This document shows positions 21,006-31,500 of a DNA stretch of 64,000 nucleotides, in pieces. Position 1 is the first letter of the stretch; the number at the start of each line of letters is the position of its first letter. Source of the DNA: Sporothrix humicola (taxonomy: Eukaryota > Ascomycota > Sordariomycetes > Ophiostomatales > Ophiostomataceae); the NCBI GenBank assembly GCA_021396245.1, contig WNYE01000034.1, forward strand, positions 62,001 to 126,000, read 5' to 3'. The notes under the pieces were generated by a model. That model saw only the letters and a list, made by a program, of their open reading frames with translations, was not told the origin of the DNA and ran no database searches. Position numbers and translations under genes: made by a program.

Positions 21006-21601
21006 TTTGAGTTGTTGTGGTGGAAGGTGAAATGAAAAATGTGATTTTTCGAAAGTTGATCGATCGCTTCGGTCGCGTCGTGTTGTTGTTTGGTTTGTAG
21101 ATTGATAGATGGATATCGGAATGATACAATTCAAATTTGCAAGACTGTTGCAGAAGAAGAGAGAAAAGAAGAATCGGAAGAGAGAAGAAAGAAGAAAGAA
21201 AGAGGAGAGGAAGAGGGAAGAGAAAACCAGGAAAGGAGGAGCATCGGGGGGAAGGCGAGCATGCGCGCTTGCTGGGCGGGTTGTTTATATATGGGAGCGG
21301 GGGTCGCGGCGCAATCAGTAAGTGCTAGTCCTTATTTTTGGGCTGGGCTTTTGGGCTGGGCGCCATTTGGGGTGTTTTGCTCTTTCCTTTTTTATCCCTC
21401 CCCCCCTCTTTCCCCCATTCTCGCCGTTCAATGTACCTTTCCTCTCCCCCCTCTCCTTCCCCTTCCTCTCGTTCCCTTCCTTCCTTTCCTTCTCTTTCCC
21501 GTAGGCAGTGCTACAGAAAATAATAACAAACGCACTAAAATCACCCGCCTGCATGACCTGGTACACCACGCCTTCAATCGCATGGAAACCCACTCCCCAT
21601 G
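21006..21601. other. Upstream region of histone H1
   Basis: About 600 bp. On the plus strand, 21152-21236 is almost pure AG (pyrimidine-rich on the H1 coding strand) and 21375-21500 is almost pure CT, so purine and pyrimidine swap strands within about 150 bp. The former probably belongs to the H1 promoter or leader. No coding sequence is supported. Confidence 0.45.
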
Positions 21602-22075
21602 TCACTGGTCGTCGATGTCGTTTGAGTCGATTGCAGTCTGGCTCTGGGTAGCTGCGCTGCTAGACACATGCATGGGCGGCGGGCGGGCTTCCCGAGCCTG
21701 ACGGAGTCGCTCGAAGCTTTCTTGCATCGTCCCAGGGTTGTGCCAGTCGATAGTTCTAGTGGGGAACTGGATGGCAGGTCCAGATGCAATGCGTGATACA
21801 GGCACTTGTCTTTGGGAGATACGATGTAAGACTACGGAGTACTGTGGACATGCAATACGTGGAAGGCAGTGGGTATTCCACACGACAACCGCCAGTTCGA
21901 GTAGGTGCAGAAGCTGCGATTGGCGCTGCAGCTGCATATAACGGTGAGCGCGGTCTACGATGGAGCAGGAGCGATCGAAGTCGGTCTGCAGATGTGCAAT
22001 AGTATCTGCGTACTGAGACTCGCGCCCGTCATAGTCGGAGCGATCCACCACAGAAGGCGCGGTCGATGAGAACAT
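21602..22075 (-). CDS. Candidate small hypothetical protein (157 aa)
   Basis: Open frame from ATG at 22075 to TGA at 21602. I do not recognise a family. Two parts look coding by codon choice and composition: the N-terminal 60 residues (SDYDGRESQYADTIAHLQ, then a helix-like segment with MQLQRQSQLLHLLEL) and the C-terminal 50 (FPTRTIDWHNPGTMQESFE, RLRQAREARPPP). The middle, about 21790-21890, looks non-coding and contains TACGGAGT at 21833-21840. It may therefore be an intron, or the frame may be a chance composite. The start context (CACCAATG) is acceptable. The gene would share its upstream region with a tRNA-like segment. Transcript or homology data are needed to confirm it. Confidence 0.4.
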   Translation of the reverse strand: MFSSTAPSVVDRSDYDGRESQYADTIAHLQTDFDRSCSIVDRAHRYMQLQRQSQLLHLLELAVVVWNTHCLPRIACPQYSVVLHRISQRQVPVSRIASGPAIQFPTRTIDWHNPGTMQESFERLRQAREARPPPMHVSSSAATQSQTAIDSNDIDDQ

Positions 22076-22100
22076 TGGTGATGAAGAAGAAAGGCGCGAC

Positions 22101-22185
22101 CAACGACAGAGGGCGAGACTCGAACACGCGCGCTTTGCGGGTCACGAACGGCAGATGGCCCAAGCTTTTCCCTTTCTCGAGCTGA
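22101..22185 (-). pseudogene. Degenerate tRNA-like segment
   Basis: On the minus strand a B-box-like word GTGTTCGAGTCTC (22116-22128) forms a T arm with one mismatch in its stem, and an A-box-like TCAGCTCGAGAAAGG lies about 50 nt upstream. The 7 nt after the T arm (CCTCTGT) have no partner at the expected 5' position, so no full cloverleaf forms. It may be a tRNA relic or coincidence. Confidence 0.25.
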
Positions 22186-25100
22186 TATGGAGCATCTGCG
22201 TCCACATTTGATAATAAGTTAATAACAGACAGGAACCTCGTCAGAATGAGAAATGTACCTCGCGTCCGCAAATTGGGACAATCCCTGGCAGGCCGGTCGC
22301 GCTCCCTTCTCTCTTTCCTCTTTCTCTGCCCCGTAAAAAGTGCTCTTTCCATTTTTATCGCTGCCCCTCTTTCATGACTGCGCGTCTGTCTTTGCGACTG
22401 CGAGGGAAGGAGCGGGTTGTGATGCGTTTGTTGAGGAAGGAGCGACGGACAATTGCCACCGGTCAGCTTGCGCATCTCATCGCGACGCCAACAGAGTATA
22501 AAGTACACATTTGCATGAGATACTCGACCCGGCCTATTTTGGCCTGCTGTTCCTGGGGAGGATCCCGCATACTCAGTAGACATCGTATTCTACCAGATTA
22601 TGCTTCTGCCGCCCATCCCTTGCGTACCGTTTCTGTTCTCGTACCGAGTCTTTTGGGGGCTGTGTTTCACGTTTTCCTGGGCTCTCGCGATATCCATGTT
22701 TCACAAGATGACTGACCCTACTGATACAGCGATACCTTTACCACGTATTGGCACATATTGTGTACTCTCAACTCGTCGTGTCGTTGCGCCACATTCGTTG
22801 CGCCGTGATGCGTTGTGCGTTGCGCCGCTGGTGTCACGCCCCCTTCTCTCTCCTTCCTTCCCCTCTCTGATGAAGAACATAACGGCGTTCTTTCCTTGTG
22901 GTGCAAGTGACCAGCCTTTCTGATTCGCCACGGCAGGTGACAGGGTATCACGCTCTTTCCATTCCACGCATATCTCGTACGCATGCCCAAAACAAATAGG
23001 GAATATTAGCGGCTACATGTTCACAGACGCAAGCCCCAACAAAATAGAAAAGAGGAGAACCGGAGACAACGCCACACTCCATGTGGACAATATGCAAACA
23101 ATGAAATGCCCTTGGAACCGGCGAGAACACAGTTCAGATAAAATATCCAGTTTATTCCGGTCTCATAAAAAGGGTTCTGGGTCTCGCCGCTAATCTTGTG
23201 CTCCATATCGACTCAAACCGTCGCCATTTTAGCGGGCGATAACGGGCAAGGCGCATGAGTTGGAAAGAAGGAAAGAGAGATCAAGAAGGAGACAAAGCGA
23301 TGGTGTCAACGATCGTGGTGGGAAGGCGAGGGGAAGGGGTTTCGGAGAGGAAGGCGAGGCCAGGCCCAGGCCAGGCCTATTCAAGCGATAGATCAGCAGT
23401 GCAAACGTGACTTAACTGGCGAGAGCCCCCGGCCAAGCAAAGAAGGAAAGAGCGACTGAGAGCACCTTGCCAGTGTTCCACACACTGACAGCCCATTCCA
23501 GACAAGCTTGGCCCCACTTTCCCGTGCTCTATCTGCACGTCTATCAGAAACGCCCCGGTTTTTTCTTGTTTGCTGTTGTTCGTTCCTGCCGCCCTCCTTT
23601 GAGTCCTTTCCCTCTTTTTTCCTCTTTGCTCTTTCCTCTTTCCCATTTTCCTCCTTTCTATTGTCTTTTCCTCTTTTCCTCCTTCCCGTGCCTCGTTCCT
23701 TCTCGATTTCGTAATAATTAAAAAATGGTGCACCTTTTTTCTGATTGGCTGCCCAACGCAACAAACAACAAATAGTCAGAAAATAACACCTGACCGAAAA
23801 AAGAAGGCCCTCCCCTCTCGTTTGCTCGTTTGCTGACCGCAAATCATGCGCCCGGCCCAACTCGCACCTTCCTCCCTTTTCTCCCGTTTTTCGCAATCGT
23901 CGTTCTTGCATCGCATTTCTCTCCTCTTTTCTTCTTTTTCTCTGCTTCGCATTTGCCTTTTTCTGTTCACAGTCTCCCTTTGTAATGAGCCTTTGGCTCT
24001 TGGATGATGCGTAACGATCCCTCGCGCTCCCTTTCCTGTTCACGATGACTCAAAAGACATACGCGCCACGTCACGGCCACCATCGCGGTCATTTCTTCTT
24101 GAACGGTCATCGTCATGTCCTTATCGTCTGTCTTCATTATACAACAGACTATCATGTCCTTAATCGCTTGCTGGCATGGGAGCCATGAAGCCCTCGCTGC
24201 TCTGTCTGCCATCTTGCTCGCCGTCTCGTAGTTCTTTGTTCGCACACATTCTCCTAACGTGCAGCCATTCTTGTTCGGCCCATCGCGATTGCTGTCATAT
24301 GACGGTTTTGCTAGAGGGGCAAATGCTCAACAAAAGTGCTCGTCGTGTCCGTTGTCCGCACTTTCCTTATTCTCTGGTTGAGAACCGCCTCAAGGAAGGA
24401 GCTGCCTCCGATTCCTTGCTCTTGCATCTTTGAGGCTCTTTGTGTCTACCTGTCATCTCCTCTAGTGTGCTCGTTTTTGGCTTCTGCTCATACGCGCCTT
24501 CCTTGTTCTGTTTGTTATTGTTCAAGTACAGTCGCGCGTCCGGCTCGTGACACGCACCTGCCTTCTCGACTTCGCGACTTTCCAGGGCCGTGTCTCGCCT
24601 GGCCCCTTCCTTCCTTTCCTCCTGTCCTCGTAATTTCGCAAATTTACCCCTTTTTGTGAGCATCATCTTATCTCGTCTTAAGCCTCCTAATACTCGGCTT
24701 CTTGTGATATTGAGGAAGAAAAATGAGTTTTTGGGAGCTGGCCTTGACCGGACCGACGCCGAGGCCAAAAAGAAACGCGTTCCGATCTGTTTGCGCGTTG
24801 TTCTGAGCTTTGACTGTTCTACTACAGCATTTACTGTTCGAGAAGATAACATAGTCATTTACCGTCGAATCCGAACTTCTACAGTCATTTTCAAACTCAA
24901 AATGTTCAAAATCAAACGGCTCTGCGTCGCGTTCGCTCGCATTTTGCTTTGCATCGCGAGAGAGTGACAAGAGGCGAAATCAAAACATGGCGTCGCGCGA
25001 CGTGCTGGGCCTGGCGCCAGCTGGAGTGCAATTGCTTTATTCCGTTCTCTTTTTGTGCTGTTTGTTTTGGCATTGTTCTAGTGCCCCACCTTCCCTATTC

Positions 25101-25339
25101 TTCAGTTTCTTCAGTGGGCGGTTTGAGGAAACGGCAGGGGGCAATGAATAGCGCAGGCGCCCATATGTGGCCCGTGCCCCTTCTCGAGTCCATTCAGTCG
25201 CATCTCTGTTCTCCACACCATGGCTGTAAGACATCCCAAATAGGCAATTTTCTGTCGAAACAAGCGTTTCATCTTCGATTCTTGCTCAAAAGTCGCATTT
25301 TCACAGCTTCAACTTTAGATGTCTCGCCGTCCACAACAA
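22186..25339. other. Intergenic, no gene seen
   Basis: About 3.2 kb of low-complexity sequence. CT-rich stretches on plus at about 23570-23700 and 23800-23970 and many scattered CTTTCC or GGAAAG words keep frames open by chance (for example 23393-24043 minus). No motif, RNA gene or repeat family is recognised. Confidence 0.4.
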
Positions 25340-26964
25340 TCGCATGAATTTTAATTACACTTGATTTATACGGTTATTTTTCTCTATGAGATGATATAGA
25401 TTTTGTTGCACTTTTTGTCTGTTTACATCAATTTTGTTGAATTCTCAAGAATTGAATAAAAGTCGTATGAGATTATTTGTAAAAACTGAAAATAAATGAA
25501 CAAAAACAAACAACTGCATATTTTGCCACGAAGAAGACAGTAAAGCACACGAAACACGAGGGTACAATAGAATAAATATCCTAGAAGCGAAAAATAATAT
25601 TTGAAATATTCCCGACAAGCCGTGTGGCGAAAAGTGGTCTGGAGAAAGAATCGACAAAATTGTGAAAATCAAGACGCTATTTTCAACACCATAGAACATC
25701 ACGAATAATTGCCGCAGAGCAGAAATAAGACGTTAATTGGAAATTTGGATTAAAAAATACATTGGGAAAAATATGAAAGAAATGTACAAAAATCATGGGC
25801 GCACAATATAGTGGTTGATGTCGTGTGCCATGGTCATCCAAGTTAACGGTCCACACCTGGTACTGGCTGACGCGAGCCCCGACATAGAGATTCACGAGAC
25901 AACTAGAAAACGATGCCCCAGAATCGCGTCATAAAGCTGCGACAAGCCAGGAAAGGCCTCATATCTGCTTTCGTGACCTCTCTTCCAGGCGTGGCGGCTA
26001 CTGAGGCACAGATGCCAATGGTGTCGCCTTGCCGTGCGCCATGGAGTTAACTTGGCTGATAATTGGTATGGCGATAGCAATGAATCCAAATGTAATTGGA
26101 AAAGAATGTATTATATAGATGGCGCTGGATAAACCGTGTGTTTTAAACGGCATCGTGTTTTCACCTTGGCGGACCCGACATCGAGGCATCTTGATGAACA
26201 TGACTCGGCTGGAGCACCACGATCGATGATTTGTGGAGCACAAGAGACAACGACAAATATAAACGTACAACGCATCAAATAAACTATAGAAGATGGCACA
26301 TCACGGCCTAATCGTTCTTGTTGACGTTGACGCATGGGTGATCATGCACCGTTGCGGGTGCAGCTAGTCCAAGTCACAAACTGAAATATTCACGTATTAA
26401 ACAAGGGAGGCGAAGCGTTTTAACAATATGAATATCGTGCCGTATCAATTGATGAAGAAACCTATATGTGCTGGCGAAGCAAGACCAAGTGCGACGCGTG
26501 TGCGAACCTTTGCAGTATCAAGAAACCAAAAAGGACAAGAAAATAAAAAAAAACAGCCGGACCAAATAATAAAAACCGTAAATGACAGAAATGTGGGAAA
26601 AGGAAGCCTGATCTAGAACTCCTCATCCTTCCCAAGCCATACAAGAATGTGAAACAAAATACAAAAAAGACAAAGCTGTTTTCGCGCCGCCCATGCAAAA
26701 AAAAATAGAAGAAGACCCGCGTGTTGTTAAAACACGACCAAGCCGTCAATATAAAGAATAAAAGGAAAAAAAAGAGAACAAGAAATCGTATCAGAGCATC
26801 ACACAAGAGAACCAAAGAACCAAAGAACAGAACGAAAAAAAAGCAAAATGAACCGTACCCGCATGCCAAGAGTAATCCGTACAGTGACCAGAGCCAAGAT
26901 GAGAGAAAGGAGAAATAGTGAAGCACCAACGCGTCCGAGGCTAGACCGTCGGGATGTTGTGCAC
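25340..26964. other. AT-rich stretch downstream of the WOPR gene
   Basis: Visibly richer in A+T than its surroundings, with TTTATACGG, AATAAATATC and A-runs (26540-26590, 26690-26860). It lies immediately 3' of the minus-strand Pac2-like gene, so it includes that gene's 3' UTR and terminator region. No coding sequence, and no transposon feature recognisable by eye. Confidence 0.45.
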
Positions 26965-28596
26965 CTAGATACAAAACTTCTTGTCCAGCCGGGACAGCGC
27001 GCGCGAGTCCTCGCCCGACGGGGCAGGCTGTAGGAACTGCGAGCTGCCGCCACCTGCCGCAGCAGAAGCTGCAGCGCCAGTCGCGGCCACGGCGTTCTGG
27101 TGGCGCGGCGAGCTGCTCGTGCTGTTGGTGCTGCCGGCGTTGGCGCTGTTGGGCTCCGAGTTGGCGGGCGTGGGGTGCAGCAGCGCCGACAGGCTGGCCT
27201 TGTTACCGCCAGACGAAGAGGAAGGCGAGTTGCCGCGGGCAGTAGCATAGGTGGCCTCGGCGCCAAAGTAGGCCTTGGACGGCGGGGGCTGCTGCTGGTG
27301 CTGGTAGGGCGGGGTCAGTGCCGACGAGCCAGAGGTGGGCGGAGCGGGCGCAGAGATGGTCGCGGCCGCGGTCGGGGCCGATGCGTTAAGCGCAGGCAGA
27401 GGGCCCTGGGAGACGGGCGGCAGGGTCACGCGAGAGCCCGAAGTGGGCGAGGTCTGGTACGCAGAGCCGGCTGACGAAACAGGCGGCAGGACGGGCGGAG
27501 GAGCCTGGTGGTAGGCCGACCGCGGCGAGTTGGACAGTGCTGCCGGGCCTGCACCAGCATAAGCATGGTGTGCAGGCGGCGTGGTGCGCGACGACGGGCC
27601 GCCCATGTTCTGCGGCGGTGGCAGAGGCATGCGGTCGGCGTAGGGAGGTGCGTGCGGTGGCGGAGGCGGTGCACTGCCATAGGGAGCCTGAGCGTGCGGG
27701 TGAGATGGGTGTGATGGTGGCGGCGGGCCCTGGTAGTAGCCGGGCGGCGGGGGAGGTGGCGGAGGTGTTTGAGAGTAGTGCCCAGGCTGCTGCGGCGGGT
27801 AGGGCGCCGAGGATGTGGTGTAGTGGCTGTTGTAGGGGGGTGTGGCGATCGGCGATGGCGGCCAGGAGTACCCCGGCTGGCCGTAGGAGGAAGGGGGATA
27901 GGCGTGGTGGCCGTGGGGACCGCCCGGAGGTGGTGGCGGGTGATGGGCGTAGTGCGGCGGCTGGTGGTGGTGTTGCTGCTGGTGCGAGACGGGGACGCGA
28001 GAGACGGTGGCCACGGGCATGCTGTCGCTCAGGCTCGACTCGGGGTACATGCCCTTGACGGGGACGACGCTGCGCAGGCTCGGATCGATAATCGGCTGCG
28101 GCAGATCCGGATCGCCGGGTCCAGGGCGTGCAAAGTACGAGATCAGGTGCAGGTGCTGGCCGTTCGAGGTCGTTATGCTGAACGACTGCTTCATGAGACC
28201 GTCTGCCTTATACCGGTATCCGTCTGGCTCGCCGTCGTCCTGGTCCTCGTCGCTACCGCGGCCCGAAGAGTCTGGCGTCTTGCCCGACACGCGGCGCATT
28301 GTGTTGAAACCGCCACCGCGCTTGCCCTCCATCTCACGGTACGTCAGGAAGCTGCCCGACACGCGGCTGGCGCTCCACGACTTGCCGTCTGTCCACCGGC
28401 GCATGCCGGCCTCCCGCTCATCCCACACAAACACTGAGCCGGACCGGATGGCCTGCCGCTCCTTCTCGGAAAGCCGTCTCTGCACGCGAGGCAGCAGACC
28501 CAATCTGCAGGCCTCGAACAGCTTGATGGCGTCGGCAGGCGTCCGCACCATGCCGTGATACGTCTCCATAGGATGTTTCTGTGTCGACATTTTCAT
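26965..28596 (-). CDS. Gti1/Pac2-family (WOPR) transcription regulator, Pac2 type
   Basis: Fungal-specific DNA-binding regulator of morphology, sporulation or virulence programmes. Single exon, 543 aa. WOPR box part 1 spans about residues 10-92 (ETYHGMVRTPADAIKLFEAC, RRLSEKERQAIRSGSVFVWD, RWTDGKSWSASRVSGSFLTY). Part 2 is at about 126-158 (GYRYKADGLMKQSFS, GQHLHLISYFARP), after a Ser/Asp-rich insert. LFEACRLGLLPRVQRRLSEKER is the Pac2-type form; the Wor1/Ryp1/Sge1 paralogue differs in this segment. Residues about 200-543 are disordered, rich in Pro, His, Tyr, Gln, Ser and Ala (HQQQHHHQPPHY, PPPPPPPPGYY), as usual in the family. ATG at 28596 is first; Met3 and Met10 (METYHG, 28569) are alternatives. 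Direct GTTGTGATG-like repeats precede the start (28606-28642). Very long gene-free DNA lies upstream. Confidence 0.93.
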   Translation of the reverse strand: MKMSTQKHPMETYHGMVRTPADAIKLFEACRLGLLPRVQRRLSEKERQAIRSGSVFVWDEREAGMRRWTDGKSWSASRVSGSFLTYREMEGKRGGGFNTMRRVSGKTPDSSGRGSDEDQDDGEPDGYRYKADGLMKQSFSITTSNGQHLHLISYFARPGPGDPDLPQPIIDPSLRSVVPVKGMYPESSLSDSMPVATVSRVPVSHQQQHHHQPPHYAHHPPPPPGGPHGHHAYPPSSYGQPGYSWPPSPIATPPYNSHYTTSSAPYPPQQPGHYSQTPPPPPPPPGYYQGPPPPSHPSHPHAQAPYGSAPPPPPHAPPYADRMPLPPPQNMGGPSSRTTPPAHHAYAGAGPAALSNSPRSAYHQAPPPVLPPVSSAGSAYQTSPTSGSRVTLPPVSQGPLPALNASAPTAAATISAPAPPTSGSSALTPPYQHQQQPPPSKAYFGAEATYATARGNSPSSSSGGNKASLSALLHPTPANSEPNSANAGSTNSTSSSPRHQNAVAATGAAASAAAGGGSSQFLQPAPSGEDSRALSRLDKKFCI

Positions 28597-31500
28597 TTGT
28601 GCGAAGGTTGTGAGTTGTGATGTTGTGATGTTGTGAGGTTGTGAGAAAAAAATGAAAGAAAAAGAGAAGAAATAAATTCGTTCGGTTGATCGGGTTGCTC
28701 GACGTATCTAAGTCGCCCAATCGCGAACTCGGACACTACCACCCGCGTCGCTTTACGTTCGACAATATGCCGCCGTTGGCTTGTTGATGTTCGAAGATCG
28801 CAAGAAGCTCAACTTCTTTCTGTTTCCGAGATTGAATAGAAATCCAAGTGTTGATCAGATGCCAAGTAGGCCGCCGCAAAAGATGTTTAGGTCGGAGTAT
28901 ATGTCGTCGAAGATTGCTCGAGTAATGTTCGAGTCGATCGTAAGATATTCGAATAAGGACGAAACTCCCACAAGACTTGCAAGAGAAAGATGGATGGGTG
29001 CGGAATATGGATATAGGCTCAACAGCAACTGTCAAACCCTGTTCGCAAGAAAGTGATAAATGTCCGCGTCAACAACGAAGTCTTGTCTTGGCTTTGTTGC
29101 AGCGTAGGAAGAGAAAAGGATTCGAGTCGTCCCAGTCGAGGAGAATAAGAGTTTTGAGTTGCGCTGCGGGGGCGTGGGTATATTTCACAACCCAAGAAAC
29201 TCAAGGATCCAGAAGGTAGCTCCCAAGCCTCGAGAAATTGAGAATTAAGAATCGACAACTGCCACGCGGCAAGCAGTTTTGAAAGTGGAAAGGGCGCTCC
29301 GGTAGGGTATGAGTGAGTAGGATGATGTGTGGCGTGCCAAGACAATGAGCGACAGAGAGGGAAGGCGATCTTGGCGTGGGCTCTCTTTTTTCTTCTTCTC
29401 GAGGATAAGAGAAAGAGGGAACGGAGGGTAAAAGTGGACGAGGTGGAAAGGGTGAAAAAGAGCAAGTGTAGTCGAGGTGGGTAAAGGGTAAAATGGGGTG
29501 GGTGGGAAGAAGCTGAAACGCAGCTGCAGAGCCCTAAACGACTGCAGGTGTGTCTCTGGTCGTGATAGAAATTGTGGACACTGACTTTTGATGACGTTAG
29601 CCTTTTATTCTGGGGCTTCCTTCAACTTGTTTTGTTTGTTGTCGAGCACCCTGAAGAAGAACCTGAGACACAAGTAAGAAGAGAAGTCTGTGAGAGAAGA
29701 AGGTGCGTGAGAAAGGAAATAAAAAAAGAATGAAAAGAAGACAAGGTAAAGAAACGGCAAGGAAACAAGATGCTTATGAGTGAACACAGAAATTGCTGTG
29801 CAACGCAAGCAATAAAATGGCAGGAACGAAATTCAAAAAAGGGAAGGGGGTGTGAGAAAGATGTTGGGACGTTGGATGGTTGACAAGACGAAGGAAGGTA
29901 ATAATGATGGGAGGAGGGAAAGGTAAGATGGCAAAGCAGGACGGGAAGGGAAGGGAATTGCAACAGAAGAGGGCAAGGACCAAAAAAGAGGTAAAAAAGG
30001 CAAAAGGTAAAATAACACAGAGGCGAGTATCATAGCCCAACCATGGAAATCTGGTATTGGCTGATATTGGTCACTTCACCTCGATCTCTCTTTTTGGTTC
30101 TCTTTCTGGTTTCCCGTGTCTTTCTGTCCTTCTTGTTCTTCTTTTCCTTCTTTCTTCTCTGCGAATGCTTCTTTGGGTTGCCCTTTTGGTGGTGTGGGAC
30201 TGTCCCGCAGCGGGCGAAACGCGGAGGAGTTCGAGACGTGCAAGGGTTTGCGTGGTGTATGGGGATGAGGGTCTGGGTGCCGAAGGCCACGCACGCACGC
30301 ACGCACACGCCAGAGAGAAAAGCCCCCCTGGCATACGTTGCGGCGCTAGAGAGACAAGAGACAAGAGACGTGCAAGAAACGGACGAAATTGCTGAATCAG
30401 GAAGAGGAGGGAAGGAAGCAAAAGAAATATGAGGATAGGAAAAGGAGAGAAATGGGCACATTGTTGACCCCTGGTCGGCCCATTGGTAGAGATAATTGAT
30501 ATTCAACCAAAGAGCCTGTCGTGGAAAAGACAGAAAAAAGGCCATGGGAGAAGTGAGAGACGTGAGAGCGTGAGAGAGAATATTTCTGACAAAAAAAAGG
30601 CCGAGAGTACTGAGAAGAGACAGACAGAATAGACGATGAGCGGAGAGGTGAGGATCGATCGGGGTTGCAGCAGAGCGAACAGGGCCCGGCGGATTTTCCA
30701 GCAAGACGGTAGGTCCTCCCTCGGGCCAAAACGAGGATGCGAGGGTCAGACGGTCGATCATGAGAAGACAGACAGGAAATAAAACGAAAAAATAAATGCC
30801 AAATAGACAAGAGAAGGCGAGATTAAGACGCATCACCCGGGGGGTGGTCAATCATGGACCAGGCCGAGCGAGTGGGAGGATGGGAGGACGGTTGGATGGC
30901 AGGTGAATAGCGCCTAAAGTTGCCCGCTTCTGACCGAAGGTAAAGTGAAGTGCGTCGTGGTGGTGGTGGTGGTGGATATATTGCGGTGCGCACGTTTGCT
31001 CTTCACCGTTCCTTGAGAGAAGGTTCTGTGCAGATTTCCTCTGTACAGATTGTTCCAGTTCCAGTTCCAGTCCCAAGCCCAGTTGAAGTCGCAGTTGCAG
31101 TCGCAGCTGTGGCTGTCCCGTCGGGGTGTGTCGGCTTTCCATTTGCATTGCAGCCCCAGCGGCAGAAATGTTTTGTTCCCTGGGTTGGGGGAGAAGGATA
31201 TCTGACAGAAAGGATGCAAGCACTTTTGCTTTTGACGGGAGATCGCAGGAGACAAAAAAAGGCGAATAAAGACCAGAATCCAGAAATAGGATATGATGTG
31301 ACAGGCCACGCGTATCGTTGATGCCAGATGCTGCAAGGACAGGACTGGCAAGTGACACTGAAGCAAGCCTCGCTTTGTCGGGGGAATAAGGTTAATCGAT
31401 CAGACAGATGCTTGTTGGCTGGGATGCCACAAAGATTATGCTTGTTGATTTGTGATGATCGTGTGTCTTTCGTCTTTTCTTTGTCATCCTTATTCTCATT

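Noticed and set aside
28920..28945. B-box-like TGTTCGAGTCG and a similar GATTCGAGTCG at 29119
   Set aside because: No T stem forms around either loop and no acceptor stem or A box is present.
30030..30851. 273-codon minus-strand open frame with hydrophobic N-terminus
   Set aside because: The frame begins at a non-ATG codon. It spans a purine/pyrimidine switch and ends in a Lys/Arg tail caused by low-complexity DNA.
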